Shown: positions 34,312 to 43,134 of the stretch, piece by piece
Numbering within the stretch: the stretch's first letter is position 1
Layout of the letters: the number at the start of each line of letters is the position of its first letter
Notes under the pieces: generated by a model
What the model was told of the DNA's origin: nothing
The model's input: only the letters and a program-made list of their open reading frames with translations
The model's database searches: none
Assembly (NCBI RefSeq): GCF_001053185.1
Contig: NZ_CSTD01000005.1
Coordinates: 124,001-188,000, forward strand
Length of the DNA stretch: 64,000 nucleotides
Source of the DNA: Mycobacterium bohemicum DSM 44277
Lineage (GTDB): Bacteria > Actinomycetota > Actinomycetes > Mycobacteriales > Mycobacteriaceae
Direction: 5' to 3'
Position numbers and translations under genes: made by a program

Positions 34312-35640
34312 ATGCGGGTGCTCTCGCTTCGGACGATCGTCATCGTCGCCGCGTTGTCGGTGATCGCCCTCGTCCTGGCGCTGGGGGCGTGGGTGTGGAT
34401 CGGCGTCACCAACGACCAGTACAGCCAGCTCGACCGCCGCCTCGACTCGGTCACCAGCCTGGGCGACATCAACTCGCTGATCAACACCGCGCAGCTCGCC
34501 AACGCCGATCGCCCGATGCCGGACGGGAACCTGGTGCGCACGGCGCGCATCGGTGACGTGACGGTGTCGGTGCCCGGCAACATCGTGCTGCCCAAGCTGC
34601 CCAACGGGTACGCGAACACCACGATCAACGGCGTGCAGTACCGCGTCCGCACCTTCAGCGCGGGTCCGGCCTCGATAGCCCTGGCGGCCCCGCTGGCCGA
34701 GGCCCAGCACCGGATCAACGAGCTGCACATGCGGGTGCTGCTGATCTGCGCCAGCGTCATCGGCGGCACCGTCGTCGTCGGGTGGGTGATCTCGCTGATC
34801 ATGGTCAACCCGTTCCTGCTGCTGGCGCAGCAGGCCCGCGCCATCAACGCCCAGTCCAGCCCAGACGAGGTTCAGGTGCGCGGCGTGCGCGAGGCCGTGG
34901 AGATCGCCGAGGCGGTCGAGGGCATGCTGGCCCGCATCGGCAACGAGCAACAGCGCACCAGGGCCGCCCTGGAATCGGCCCGCGACTTCGCCGCCGTCGC
35001 GTCGCACGAGCTGCGCACCCCGCTGACCGCGATGCGGACCAACCTCGAGGTGTTGACCACCCTGGAGTTGGGTCCCGACCAGCGCCACGAGGTGATCGGT
35101 GACGTGATCCGCACGCAGAGCCGCATCGAGGCCACCCTGACGGCGCTGGAGAGGCTGGCCCAGGGCGACCTGACCACCGTCGACGACTTCGTCCCCTTCG
35201 ACATCACCGAGCTGCTGGACCGCGCCGCGCACGACGCGCTTCGGATCTATCCCGGCGTGCGGGTGTCTCTGGTGCCGTCGCCGACGGTGTTGATGATCGG
35301 GTTACCCACCGGGCTGCGGCTGGTGATCGACAACGCGATCGCCAACGCGGTCAAGCACGGCAGCGCGACCGAAATCCAGTTGCGCGTGGCCAGTTCCGGC
35401 GAGGGTGTGGAGATCGCGGTCGACGACAACGGCACCGGTGTGCCCGAGGCCGAACGCACCGCCGTCTTCGAACGCTTCTCCCGCGGTTCGACGGCCTCGC
35501 GTTCGGGTTCCGGGCTGGGCCTGGCCCTGGTGGCTCAACAGGCCGAATTGCACGGTGGCACAGCGTCTTTGCACACCAGCCCGCTGGGCGGCACCCGCCT
35601 GCTGCTGAGGCTGGCCGGCGACGGGCGCGGCCCCGCCTAG
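34312..35640 (+). CDS. PrrB-like sensor histidine kinase (orphan)
   Basis: A 442-residue membrane kinase with TM1 at about 8-31, an extracytoplasmic sensor to about 140, TM2 at about 142-165, HAMP, the H box ASHELRTPLTAMRTNLEVL with H232, then N box NAIANAVKHG and G boxes DDNGTGVP and GSGLGLAL. The kinase half is very close to M. tuberculosis PrrB as I recall it, while the sensor differs. PrrB is normally encoded with the PrrA regulator, but no response regulator is adjacent here. This is probably a paralog using a distant partner. ATG 34312; the sensed signal is unknown. Confidence 0.9.
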   Translation: MRVLSLRTIVIVAALSVIALVLALGAWVWIGVTNDQYSQLDRRLDSVTSLGDINSLINTAQLANADRPMPDGNLVRTARIGDVTVSVPGNIVLPKLPNGYANTTINGVQYRVRTFSAGPASIALAAPLAEAQHRINELHMRVLLICASVIGGTVVVGWVISLIMVNPFLLLAQQARAINAQSSPDEVQVRGVREAVEIAEAVEGMLARIGNEQQRTRAALESARDFAAVASHELRTPLTAMRTNLEVLTTLELGPDQRHEVIGDVIRTQSRIEATLTALERLAQGDLTTVDDFVPFDITELLDRAAHDALRIYPGVRVSLVPSPTVLMIGLPTGLRLVIDNAIANAVKHGSATEIQLRVASSGEGVEIAVDDNGTGVPEAERTAVFERFSRGSTASRSGSGLGLALVAQQAELHGGTASLHTSPLGGTRLLLRLAGDGRGPA

Positions 35641-35695
35641 TAGTTCGGCATCGAGCTCGAGGCGGTCTGTCACCACGACCGCGACCGAGGCGGAC

Positions 35696-36076
35696 TCACA
35701 ACGGCGCGGTCTGCTGGGCGAGGTTGAGCAACACGTAGGCCATGCAGAACAGGAAGTTCAGGACGACGAGCACCAGTCCGGCGAAAAGCAGGGAGCGGGC
35801 GCTGCGCCGCTTGAGCCGCTTGTACTTCGCCAGGCGCGCCTCGCGGTCCAGTTGCATCGCGATCAGCGCGAAATTGACGTCCGTGACCTCACCGTCGGCG
35901 ACCGGCGCACCCGCCAGCATCGCGCGCAGCCGCTCCGGCGCCGTCCGGACCCCCACCCGTTCGAACCGCTGACACAGCCGCCGCGCCCGCCGACGGCCGA
36001 GCGCCGGATATCGCATCTGCAGCTGATGCGATAGGTGCCGTCGTTCGTCACCCCAAGCGTTGGACGGGGTCGTCAC
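35696..36076 (-). CDS. Small C-terminally anchored membrane protein, unknown
   Basis: A 126-residue protein I do not recognise. It has an arginine-rich helical part (YPALGRRRARRLCQRFERVG), a middle segment that may be a short helical domain, and a basic stretch KYKRLKRRSAR followed by one membrane helix (SLLFAGLVLVVLNFLFCMAY) near the C terminus. The basic residues before the helix suggest the long N-terminal part is cytoplasmic. GTG 36076 is chosen; a TTG at 36127 would add 17 residues directly after the oxygenase gene. Confidence 0.65.
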   Translation of the reverse strand: MTTPSNAWGDERRHLSHQLQMRYPALGRRRARRLCQRFERVGVRTAPERLRAMLAGAPVADGEVTDVNFALIAMQLDREARLAKYKRLKRRSARSLLFAGLVLVVLNFLFCMAYVLLNLAQQTAPL

Positions 36077-36127
36077 AAGCGGGAGTCTAATTCGACTCGG
36101 ACCGATTTCGGGAGTGCCCGGGGGCAA

Positions 36128-37468
36128 TTACGTCGGCGGAGTTTCGCCCCCGGTCATCCGCTCGGATTCGGGCACTTCGAGATAGCGCTCGAGGTTGCGA
36201 TGGGTGTTGATCACGCGCCGCTCCTCATTGGAGAGCACCAGGTGGGTGAGGCCGGGCTGGTGCAGGCCGCGCTGCAGCCCCGCCAGGATCCGGATGTCCT
36301 GGGTGAGCACCAGTCCCGGCTCGGCGTCCGCCGCGCCGGCGCGGACGTCGTTAGGCTTCGTTCGCGGCGCCCCCGGCGGCATCCGCGTCATCAGGAAGAT
36401 GACCATCTCGCCATGGTCGGGGTCGCGACCCGGCCGGGAGCACATGACCGTCAGGTGGTCGGCGGTGGCCAGCAGCGTCATGTTGGGGAAGACGTTGTAC
36501 TGGTGCAACCGGGTGATCCGGTCGGTGTCGGCCCAGTCCAGGTTCACTCCGCGGCCGGCCGCGAATGCCCGGGTGCGCGCGGCGACCAGGTCCGCAACCG
36601 TCTGCCCCGGCCGGCGCTCGTCGGCGGGGAACGGGGTGCCCTCGGCCGCGCCCATCAGGGCGCCCTGGGTGTAGACGTAGGCGTCCCACACCTCTTCGTC
36701 GGTCAGCGTGCCGTCGAAGCGTGGGCTCGGCACGCCGTAGGGCTGGTCCGACTTTCCCGTGTGACCCCAGATCCGCTGCGGCGCGTGAACGTCGTCGACG
36801 CAGCGCAGCAGTTCGGGGTGCAGGGTCTGGACGTGGTAGGTCTCGCTGTAGCCGTCGGCGATCGTTTTCCAGTTCGCGTCGACGTCGACCGTGAGCGTGG
36901 CGTAGCAGTGGAAATCGCTCAGGTTGCACCAGGCGATGTCGTCGGGCACCGCTTCCAGGTATTCGGTCAACGGCATCGCCGCCGGATCCAGGTTGACGAA
37001 GACCAGCCCCGCCCAGGTGTCGACCCGCGCCGCCAGCAGCGGGAAGTCGGACAGTCGGATCGCGCCGAAGCCCTTGCGGCCGGGCACCCGCTTGAGCGCG
37101 CCGGCCAGGTCCCAGGTCCAGCCGTGGTAGCCGCATTTCAGCTCGCGCAGGCCACTACCCGATCCCACGCACAGGGAGTTGCCGCGGTGGCGGCACGCGT
37201 TCTGGAAGGCCCGCAGCACGCCGTCGTCGCCCCGGACGATCAACACCCCGTACGGACCGCAGCGGTACTCGAAGTAGTCGCCGGGTTCGGCGACGTGGTC
37301 GACCATGCAGGCGAGCTGCCACACCCTGGGCCACATCCGCTGCATCTCGAGCGCGGCGAACTCCGGCGAGTAGTAGCGCTCGGCCGGCACCAGGGTCGGC
37401 GTCTTCGGCGGGGCGCCGATCGCGTCCTCGTCGCGCGTGCGGGCCCCGTTGCCGGTCACGGTTTCCAT
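36128..37468 (-). CDS. Rieske-type aromatic-ring-hydroxylating oxygenase, alpha subunit
   Basis: A 446-residue oxygenase alpha subunit. The Rieske cluster is bound by C92-x-H94 and C112-x2-H115 (CRHRGNSLC and CGYHGW). The mononuclear iron site has H212 and H217 (YSETYHVQTLHPE) with D205 as the likely electron bridge. No beta subunit, ferredoxin or reductase is adjacent, so electrons come from elsewhere, and the trimeric alpha-only type is likely. It is 21 bases downstream of the amidohydrolase, implying an operon. Substrates of this group include quaternary amines and aromatics; I cannot choose. Confidence 0.92.
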   Translation of the reverse strand: METVTGNGARTRDEDAIGAPPKTPTLVPAERYYSPEFAALEMQRMWPRVWQLACMVDHVAEPGDYFEYRCGPYGVLIVRGDDGVLRAFQNACRHRGNSLCVGSGSGLRELKCGYHGWTWDLAGALKRVPGRKGFGAIRLSDFPLLAARVDTWAGLVFVNLDPAAMPLTEYLEAVPDDIAWCNLSDFHCYATLTVDVDANWKTIADGYSETYHVQTLHPELLRCVDDVHAPQRIWGHTGKSDQPYGVPSPRFDGTLTDEEVWDAYVYTQGALMGAAEGTPFPADERRPGQTVADLVAARTRAFAAGRGVNLDWADTDRITRLHQYNVFPNMTLLATADHLTVMCSRPGRDPDHGEMVIFLMTRMPPGAPRTKPNDVRAGAADAEPGLVLTQDIRILAGLQRGLHQPGLTHLVLSNEERRVINTHRNLERYLEVPESERMTGGETPPT

Positions 37469-37489
37469 CGGCGTTCGGGCGCCTCGCGT

Positions 37490-39274
37490 CTAGCGCGCTC
37501 CCCGCACCAGGCGTCCGGGGCGGGCCCCGGTGTCGACGTCGTTGCGGCGGGTCACCGTGCCGCTGACGATCGTCGCCGAATAGCCGCTCGCCCGCTGCAG
37601 GATCCGGTTGCCGCCCGCGGGCAGGTCCCAGGCCATCGCGGCGGGGTGCAGCGTGAGGGCGTCCATGTCGATGACGTTGATGTCGGCCTTCTTGCCCGGC
37701 TCGATCGTGCCGCGGTCGGTGAGGCCGAACAGGTGGGCGGTGTCGCGGGACTGCTTGCGGATCACGTATTCCAGTGAGAGCTTCTCGCCGCGGCGCCGGT
37801 CCCGTGCCCAATGGGTCAGCAGGAACGTGGGGTAGGAGGCGTCGCAGATCATGCCGCAGTGGGCCCCGCCGTCGGACAGGCCCATCACCCCGGCGGGGTG
37901 CATCAGCATCTCGCGGATCGCGTCGCAATTGCCCTCGGCGTAGTTGAACAGCGGCAGCATCAGCATCGCGGTCGCGTTCGACTCCAGCATCAGGTCATAC
38001 AGGGTGGACAGCGGGTCCTCGCCGCGCGCCTTGGCGATCGCGGCCACGGTGCGGTCCGGGGTGGGCTCGTAGTCGGGCGGATCACCGAGCGCGTAAAGCC
38101 GGTGCAGGGAGTACTGCACCAGGGCGAACATCCCGTCGAACAGCAATGTCGGGTCGGCGGGCAGGTCGTCCTCGGACAGGATCGCGGCCTTCACGGCGGG
38201 GTCGGCGAGGCGCTGCGCGAGCTCCTCCCGGCTGCACTCGGCCGCCAGCCGACGATAGGTGGGCCGGTGGCTGAAGCCGTGATGCCCCTGGAACCCGATC
38301 ATCATCCCGAACGGCCGCGCCGCGATCTGGGGGTAGAGCCGGCTGCCGGCCGCATGAGCGTCGGCGGACAGGTCCAGCATCTCGCGCCACAGGTTGGGGT
38401 CGGCGTCGACCTGGATCAGCGCGAACGACACCGGCCGGTCGATCTCGCGGCCCAGCCGGCGCATCCACTCCAGTTCCTTCTTGGGGGCGACGATGTCCTC
38501 GCCCGCCGCGCCCTGCGGGGCGAGCTCGAACACCGCCTGCCCGCCTGCCGCCATGGCGCGGCCGAGGCCGAACAGCTCTTCCTCGGCGGCGAAGGTTCCG
38601 GGCACGGGTTCACCGTCCATCGCGCGGTGGCCCATCGTGCGGGACGTCGAAAATCCGAGCGCCCCGGCCTCGATCGCCTCGGTGACCAGGCGGCCCATCG
38701 CCGCGATGTCCTCGGGAGTCGCGGGTTCGTTGCGCGCACCGCGCTCGCCCATCGCGTACGCGCGCACCGCGCCGTGGGCGACCTGGCTGCCCACGTCGAT
38801 CGCGAACTTCTGCTTGCCGATCGCGTCGAGGTATTCGGGGTAGCTCTCCCAGCCCCAGGTGATGCCCTCGGTCAGCGCGGTGCCCGGGATGTCCTCGACG
38901 CCCTCCATCAACGCGATGAGCCAGTCCTCGGTGCCGGGCCGGACCGGGGCGAAGCCGACGCCACAGTTTCCGGTGACGACCGTGGTGACTCCGTGACCGC
39001 TCGACGGCTCGAGCAGGCTGTCCCAGCTGACCTGGCCGTCGTAGTGCGTGTGGATGTCAACGAAGCCGGGTGCCACCAATCGCCCTGTGGCATCGATGGT
39101 TTCGGCCGCGTCCGCCGTTTCCAGGCCGCCCATGGCGGGGTCGTCGGCGCCGTGTCGGTCCGGAAGGCGAACCACGTCGACGATCTTGCCGTCCTTGATG
39201 CCGATGTCCGCGCGATAGCGGGGTGAGCCCGTGCCGTCGACGACGGTGCCACCGGTGATTTTCAGGTCGAACAT
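37490..39274 (-). CDS. N-acyl-D-amino-acid deacylase-like amidohydrolase
   Basis: A 594-residue metal-dependent amidohydrolase of the D-aminoacylase/dihydroorotase-like group. It has the small beta domain start MFDLKITGGTVVDGTGSPRY, the metal motif VDIHTHYDGQ, GNCGVGFAP and the late DGGAHCGMICDASYP with the metal or catalytic aspartate. The C-terminal PGKKADINVIDMDAL is typical. It probably hydrolyses an amide or cyclic amide. It is followed closely by the Rieske oxygenase, so hydrolysis and oxidation of one compound is plausible. ATG 39274. Confidence 0.92.
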   Translation of the reverse strand: MFDLKITGGTVVDGTGSPRYRADIGIKDGKIVDVVRLPDRHGADDPAMGGLETADAAETIDATGRLVAPGFVDIHTHYDGQVSWDSLLEPSSGHGVTTVVTGNCGVGFAPVRPGTEDWLIALMEGVEDIPGTALTEGITWGWESYPEYLDAIGKQKFAIDVGSQVAHGAVRAYAMGERGARNEPATPEDIAAMGRLVTEAIEAGALGFSTSRTMGHRAMDGEPVPGTFAAEEELFGLGRAMAAGGQAVFELAPQGAAGEDIVAPKKELEWMRRLGREIDRPVSFALIQVDADPNLWREMLDLSADAHAAGSRLYPQIAARPFGMMIGFQGHHGFSHRPTYRRLAAECSREELAQRLADPAVKAAILSEDDLPADPTLLFDGMFALVQYSLHRLYALGDPPDYEPTPDRTVAAIAKARGEDPLSTLYDLMLESNATAMLMLPLFNYAEGNCDAIREMLMHPAGVMGLSDGGAHCGMICDASYPTFLLTHWARDRRRGEKLSLEYVIRKQSRDTAHLFGLTDRGTIEPGKKADINVIDMDALTLHPAAMAWDLPAGGNRILQRASGYSATIVSGTVTRRNDVDTGARPGRLVRGAR

Positions 39275-39372
39275 GAGGCCACTCCTTGGTGCCGGGCGCG
39301 GGCACGAAACGACGCATTTCGCTACGCAAGGTAGCGTAACTCGTGCGGTGGGTCCGGCGGTAGATGCAGCGG

Positions 39373-40521
39373 CTACAGAGCGCCCGTGAGCGCGGCGACG
39401 GTCTGGAGGTCGTCGAGCGCGGCCACGCCGCGCCGGAGGCCCTCCATCGCGATGTCGTCGGACTGCATGCCACCGAGTCCCGCGGTGATCAGGGCGGCGA
39501 CGTAGGCGTAGAGCGCGCCCTGGCGGTAGCGCAGCCAGAGCTCGTCACGGTCCAGATCGGGGCCGCCGGCGGCGGCCAGCGCCCGCCGGTAGTCGTCGAG
39601 CAGGTCGCGTTGCGCGGCCCGGCGGTCCTCCGGGGTAAGGCTGGTGACCAGGGTGTAGGCCAGTTCCCGCGACGGGTGCCCGCGGCGCACCGCCTGCCAG
39701 TCGAGCAGCCCGGCCTTGCCGTGGCGGAAGTACACGTTGCCGGGGTGGGCGTCGCCGTGCATCACGGTGTGCGGCGGGGTGTCGATGAGCGCGGCCACCG
39801 CGCGGTAGTTGTCGGCGATGAAGCGGCCCGCGTCGACCGGGAAGTCCGCGCGGGGGGCGAGTCGCTTGATCGACGCCTTCATCAGCGAACCGGTGAGCAG
39901 CGACGTGGCGTCACCCGACGGGGTGTAGAGCCAGCCGAGCGGCCCCCGCCCGTGGGGCGGCAACCCGTCCCAGAAGGTGGCGTGCAGGCCGGCCAGCAAT
40001 TCCACGACCTGGCTCGCCTGATCGACGGAGAGCGGGTGCAAAGTGTCGGGGAACTCGCACGATCCGGCGGGCAGGTCTTCGAGCACCAGCAGGTAGCGGC
40101 CGGTCCACGCGTCGAACGCCGCGCCGTAGGCCCGGGGAACGCCGCTGAGCGCACCGGCCACTTGCGGGGCCAGCTCGGTGTAGAAGCGGACCTCGGTGTG
40201 TCCAAGGCGACCCAGTTCGCCCATCAGGCGGGTGCCTGCGGTGGCCGCGGTCAGCTTGACGAAGACCGACCCGGGCACGTCGTCCCCGACCAGCGCGAGA
40301 CGGCCCCGCGACGACGTCCCGGCGTCGCTGCCGATGACGGTGGCGGAGCCAACGGTGGCCCCCATGACGCCGGACAGGACCGCGGCGTCGAGCTCGCCGA
40401 CCGCCCGCGGCAATCCGGCCCGGCGTCCCACCAGCGCGTCGATCGCCACGCGGCCGAACCCCTGACTCAGATGAGCGGTCAGGCGCGCCATCGGCACGGC
40501 GGCGTGCAGTGGGCTTCTCAT
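39373..40521 (-). CDS. Aminoglycoside-phosphotransferase-like kinase (APH family)
   Basis: A 382-residue protein-kinase-like-fold phosphotransferase. The catalytic loop is HGDAHPGNVYF and the metal motif is LLDWQ, where the family normally has D-x-D or D-W-E. The N lobe has SVFVKLTA with the ATP lysine. Mycobacteria have many such proteins, often acting on small molecules or acyl-CoA-linked hydroxyls rather than antibiotics. It precedes the amidohydrolase by 98 bases on the same strand. ATG 40521. Confidence 0.88.
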   Translation of the reverse strand: MRSPLHAAVPMARLTAHLSQGFGRVAIDALVGRRAGLPRAVGELDAAVLSGVMGATVGSATVIGSDAGTSSRGRLALVGDDVPGSVFVKLTAATAGTRLMGELGRLGHTEVRFYTELAPQVAGALSGVPRAYGAAFDAWTGRYLLVLEDLPAGSCEFPDTLHPLSVDQASQVVELLAGLHATFWDGLPPHGRGPLGWLYTPSGDATSLLTGSLMKASIKRLAPRADFPVDAGRFIADNYRAVAALIDTPPHTVMHGDAHPGNVYFRHGKAGLLDWQAVRRGHPSRELAYTLVTSLTPEDRRAAQRDLLDDYRRALAAAGGPDLDRDELWLRYRQGALYAYVAALITAGLGGMQSDDIAMEGLRRGVAALDDLQTVAALTGAL

Positions 40522-40579
40522 ATCCGCCCGACAACGTAGCCGACGGCCGCGCCGCCCGGCGCCCCGGCGCGGCGCTCCC

Positions 40580-41029
40580 TCAGCCGGCGGAGCGGCGACC
40601 GGTCACGTCGGTCCAGCTCAGCGTGACGCGTGTCCCCCGTGGGGTGCGGTCGATGATCAGCGTGTCGGCGAGCGCCTGCATGAGCGGGATGCCGCGCCCC
40701 CGCAGCTCCTGCCGCGCGCCGGGCGCGCGCGCGACCTGGTATCGCCAGCGGCCGTGGTCATCGACGGTCACGGCCAGCGTGTCGGATTGGGCGTCGTAGC
40801 TGGCGTCGACGTCCAGCGTGCCGCGTTGCGGAGAATCGGCGTAGGCGAACTCGGCGGCGTTGGCGATGGCCTCGTTCACCGCCAGCAGCACGTCGTTGAA
40901 GCGCTCCGGACCGAGAGAGAAGTGCGTGGCCAACCAGCCGGAGAACTCGGCTCGGGTGCGGGCCGCGCTGCCCGGGTCGGCGGGCACCCGCGAGCGGGCG
41001 AAGCGGAATTGGTCGTCGATGTTCGGCAT
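40580..41029 (-). CDS. RsbW-like ATP-binding protein (putative anti-sigma factor)
   Basis: A 149-residue GHKL ATPase with the N box VNEAIANAAEFAY, G1-like VDDHGRWRY and G2-like GRGIPLMQALAD. It resembles SpoIIAB/RsbW kinases of partner-switching systems. It lies 63 bases downstream of the STAS gene on the same strand, the expected pairing of anti-sigma kinase and antagonist. ATG 41029 follows AAGAG. No sigma-factor gene is adjacent, so the pair works on a distant sigma factor or another output. Confidence 0.88.
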   Translation of the reverse strand: MPNIDDQFRFARSRVPADPGSAARTRAEFSGWLATHFSLGPERFNDVLLAVNEAIANAAEFAYADSPQRGTLDVDASYDAQSDTLAVTVDDHGRWRYQVARAPGARQELRGRGIPLMQALADTLIIDRTPRGTRVTLSWTDVTGRRSAG

Positions 41030-41092
41030 CTCTTGCGGCTGAGGTTCAGAACATCGCGTTGGATCCAGCTAGCGCACCCACACCCGTCGAGC

Positions 41093-41470
41093 TCAACGAC
41101 CGGCGAGATCGCTCAGCGCGTCGTCGAGGGTGCTGTACAGGGGGAGGACGGTGTCGATTCCCATGAGTTTGATCGGCCTGCTGGTGGCGGCCCCGTGCGC
41201 GACGACCGCGAACCGGGTCGGCGCCACCACTTCCGCTTGCGCGGTCACCAGGACGGTCATGCCGGCCGAGGCGAGGAAATCGACCTTCGAAAGGTCGACG
41301 ATCAGTGTGGCGGGCCTGGCGGCCGTGGCGGTCTGGATTGCTTCGGACAGCTGAGGGGCACTGAGCATGCCCCCCCCCCCCGCCACGGAGAGGACGACCG
41401 CCTCATCCACCTGGTGTTTTCCCACCTGGAAGGGGGTGGGGCCGACAGATTCGCCGGATTGTTCGATCAT
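41093..41470 (-). CDS. STAS anti-anti-sigma factor carrying a 12-G tract
   Basis: A 125-residue STAS protein with VDFLASAGM, making S68 the likely phosphosite. In related proteins the first strand ends in G-E-[LIV]-D followed by M-x-A-P. Here a run of twelve Gs encodes G31-G34 in that place, so the motif is lost while the frame is kept. Slippage in the run would switch the protein off or on, suggesting phase variation; a miscounted run is the alternative. ATG 41470 is chosen over GTG 41500. The RsbW-like partner lies just downstream. Confidence 0.85.
   Translation of the reverse strand: MIEQSGESVGPTPFQVGKHQVDEAVVLSVAGGGGMLSAPQLSEAIQTATAARPATLIVDLSKVDFLASAGMTVLVTAQAEVVAPTRFAVVAHGAATSRPIKLMGIDTVLPLYSTLDDALSDLAGR
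41370..41381. repeat. 12-base G:C homopolymer inside the STAS gene
   Basis: Twelve consecutive Cs on the plus strand (Gs in the coding strand), the longest homopolymer I noticed in the window. Such tracts are prone to slipped-strand mutation and are also a common site of sequencing error. Confidence 0.9.
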
Positions 41471-41776
41471 GCTTATCTCACATTCGTCCCTGCGGGACAC
41501 CGCTAGCTCTCAGACAGCTACCGCTGACCTGGGGCTGTTGGTTCAACCCCGCCAAACCCGCTCGAGGCGGTAAGACGCTCCCCGATTCCGCAACGTGGTT
41601 GCGCAAGCCGCGCGTCCTGTCGATTGTAGGCCACGCGAAAACAACCGCTGTCGACGCGCGCCGGGGCAGGCCTCCGGCAAGCCGTTCGCCGGGCCGGGCG
41701 CCCAGCAGTGGCTCGTTCACCGCCGCGCCGGGGAGCCGAAGTCGGCCGGCGCGGTCACGGTCGGCGAGGTGTCCCG

Positions 41777-42177
41777 ATGGCCGCCGAAACCGCCGCCGCC
41801 GCAATTTGTTTCGCTGTGCCGTCGCGCATCCTGCACCGGCTGATGGCGCCGATGGTGATCGCGGGGTTGTTCATCGGCGTGACGATGATCGCCTCGCTGG
41901 CCTACTACCCGCTGCTGGCGATCCACCGGCCACCGCCGCTCCCGCCCACGATGAGCGCCGCCGAACGCCGCGTCGCGAGTTGGTCGGAGTCCCTGCTCTA
42001 CGGGCTGCTCCTGGCCCAGCCCATGAGCGGCCGGGCCGCCCCGTCGGCCGCGCGCCTGCCGATCACACCATGTCTGTGCGGTGTCGTTCCACACGCTGGT
42101 GCTGCGCGACCGCATCCTCGACCGCATGGCGTTGTGGCCCGCCAAACCGGTAGCGCCACAGGGCCGCCGCCCAGGCC
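41777..42177 (+). pseudogene. Cytochrome b561 remnant
   Basis: Pieces of a cytochrome b561-type membrane protein survive. From ATG 41777, VPSRILHRLMAPMVIAGLF and YYPLLAIHRP are in frame, followed directly by PPLPPTMSAAERRVASWSES and LLYGLLLAQPMSG. The closing segment FHTLVLRDRILDRMALWP appears in another frame at about 42087-42140. From family knowledge the second helix after HRP and the region before FHTLV, including histidine ligands, are missing, so at least two deletions have occurred. It cannot bind haem normally. It lies upstream of the aldolase gene. Confidence 0.75.
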
Positions 42178-42221
42178 CGGCATATGATCGGCACGACCAC
42201 CACGAGGAAGTGGAGCTTCTC

Positions 42222-43115
42222 ATGCCGAACCAACAACAAGCGGACCGGATGGCCTCGGGCAAGGGATTCGTCGCGGCACTCGACCAGAGCGGCGGGTCGA
42301 CGCCGAAGGCGCTGCGGCTGTACGGCATCCAGGACGACGCGTACTCCTCCGAGGAGGAGATGTTCGACCTCATCCACCAGATGCGCTCGCGGATCATCAC
42401 CTCCCCGGCGTTCAGCGGCGACCGTGTGCTGGCCGCGATCCTGTTCGAGCAGACCATGGACCGCGAGATCGAGGGGCGTCCGTCGACCACCTACCTGTGG
42501 GAGACCAAAGGCGTCGTGCCCATCCTCAAGATCGACAAGGGCCTCGCCGACGCGTCCGACGATGCTCAGCTGATGAAGCCGATGCCGGGACTCGACGCGC
42601 TGTTGGAGAGAGCGGTCAGCAAGGGCGTGTTCGGCACCAAGGAACGCTCGGTGATCGGCGGCGCCAACGCCGACGGCATCGCCGCGGTGGTCGCCCAGCA
42701 GTTCGAGGTGGCCCGCCAGGTGCTCTCGCACGGCCTGGTGCCCATCATCGAGCCGGAGGTGACGATCTCCATCGCCGACAAGGCGCAGGCGGAGAAGATG
42801 TTGCTCGACGAAATCGCCAACCACCTCGAGGCCGTGCCCGACGGGCAGCGGGTGATGCTCAAATTGACCCTGCCCTCCGAACCCAACCACTACCGCTCCC
42901 TGGTGAACCACCCCAAGGTGATGCGGGTGCTGGCCCTGTCCGGCGGCTACTCCCGCGACGAGGCGAACGAGTTGCTGGCCAAGAACACCGGGGTGATCGC
43001 CAGCTTCAGCCGCGCGCTGACGGAGGGACTCTCCATCGACCAGTCCGACGAGCAGTTCAACGCCACCCTGGACAGGGCGATCCAGTCGATCTACGACGCC
43101 TCGGTCGCCGGCTGA
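42222..43115 (+). CDS. fda: Fructose-bisphosphate aldolase, class I
   Basis: A 297-residue Schiff-base aldolase that cleaves fructose 1,6-bisphosphate in glycolysis or forms it in gluconeogenesis. It has AALDQSGGSTPKALRLYGI, VVPILKIDKGL, the strand GLVPIIEPEV and the lysine region MLKLTLPSEPNHY with the probable Schiff-base lysine, then ALSGGYSRDEAN. The N terminus MPNQQQADRMASGKGFVAAL is typical of the short bacterial form. ATG 42222 follows GAGGAAG. The b561 remnant runs almost up to this start. Confidence 0.95.
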   Translation: MPNQQQADRMASGKGFVAALDQSGGSTPKALRLYGIQDDAYSSEEEMFDLIHQMRSRIITSPAFSGDRVLAAILFEQTMDREIEGRPSTTYLWETKGVVPILKIDKGLADASDDAQLMKPMPGLDALLERAVSKGVFGTKERSVIGGANADGIAAVVAQQFEVARQVLSHGLVPIIEPEVTISIADKAQAEKMLLDEIANHLEAVPDGQRVMLKLTLPSEPNHYRSLVNHPKVMRVLALSGGYSRDEANELLAKNTGVIASFSRALTEGLSIDQSDEQFNATLDRAIQSIYDASVAG

Positions 43116-43134
43116 GCGCTTCTGCGGCCCGCCG

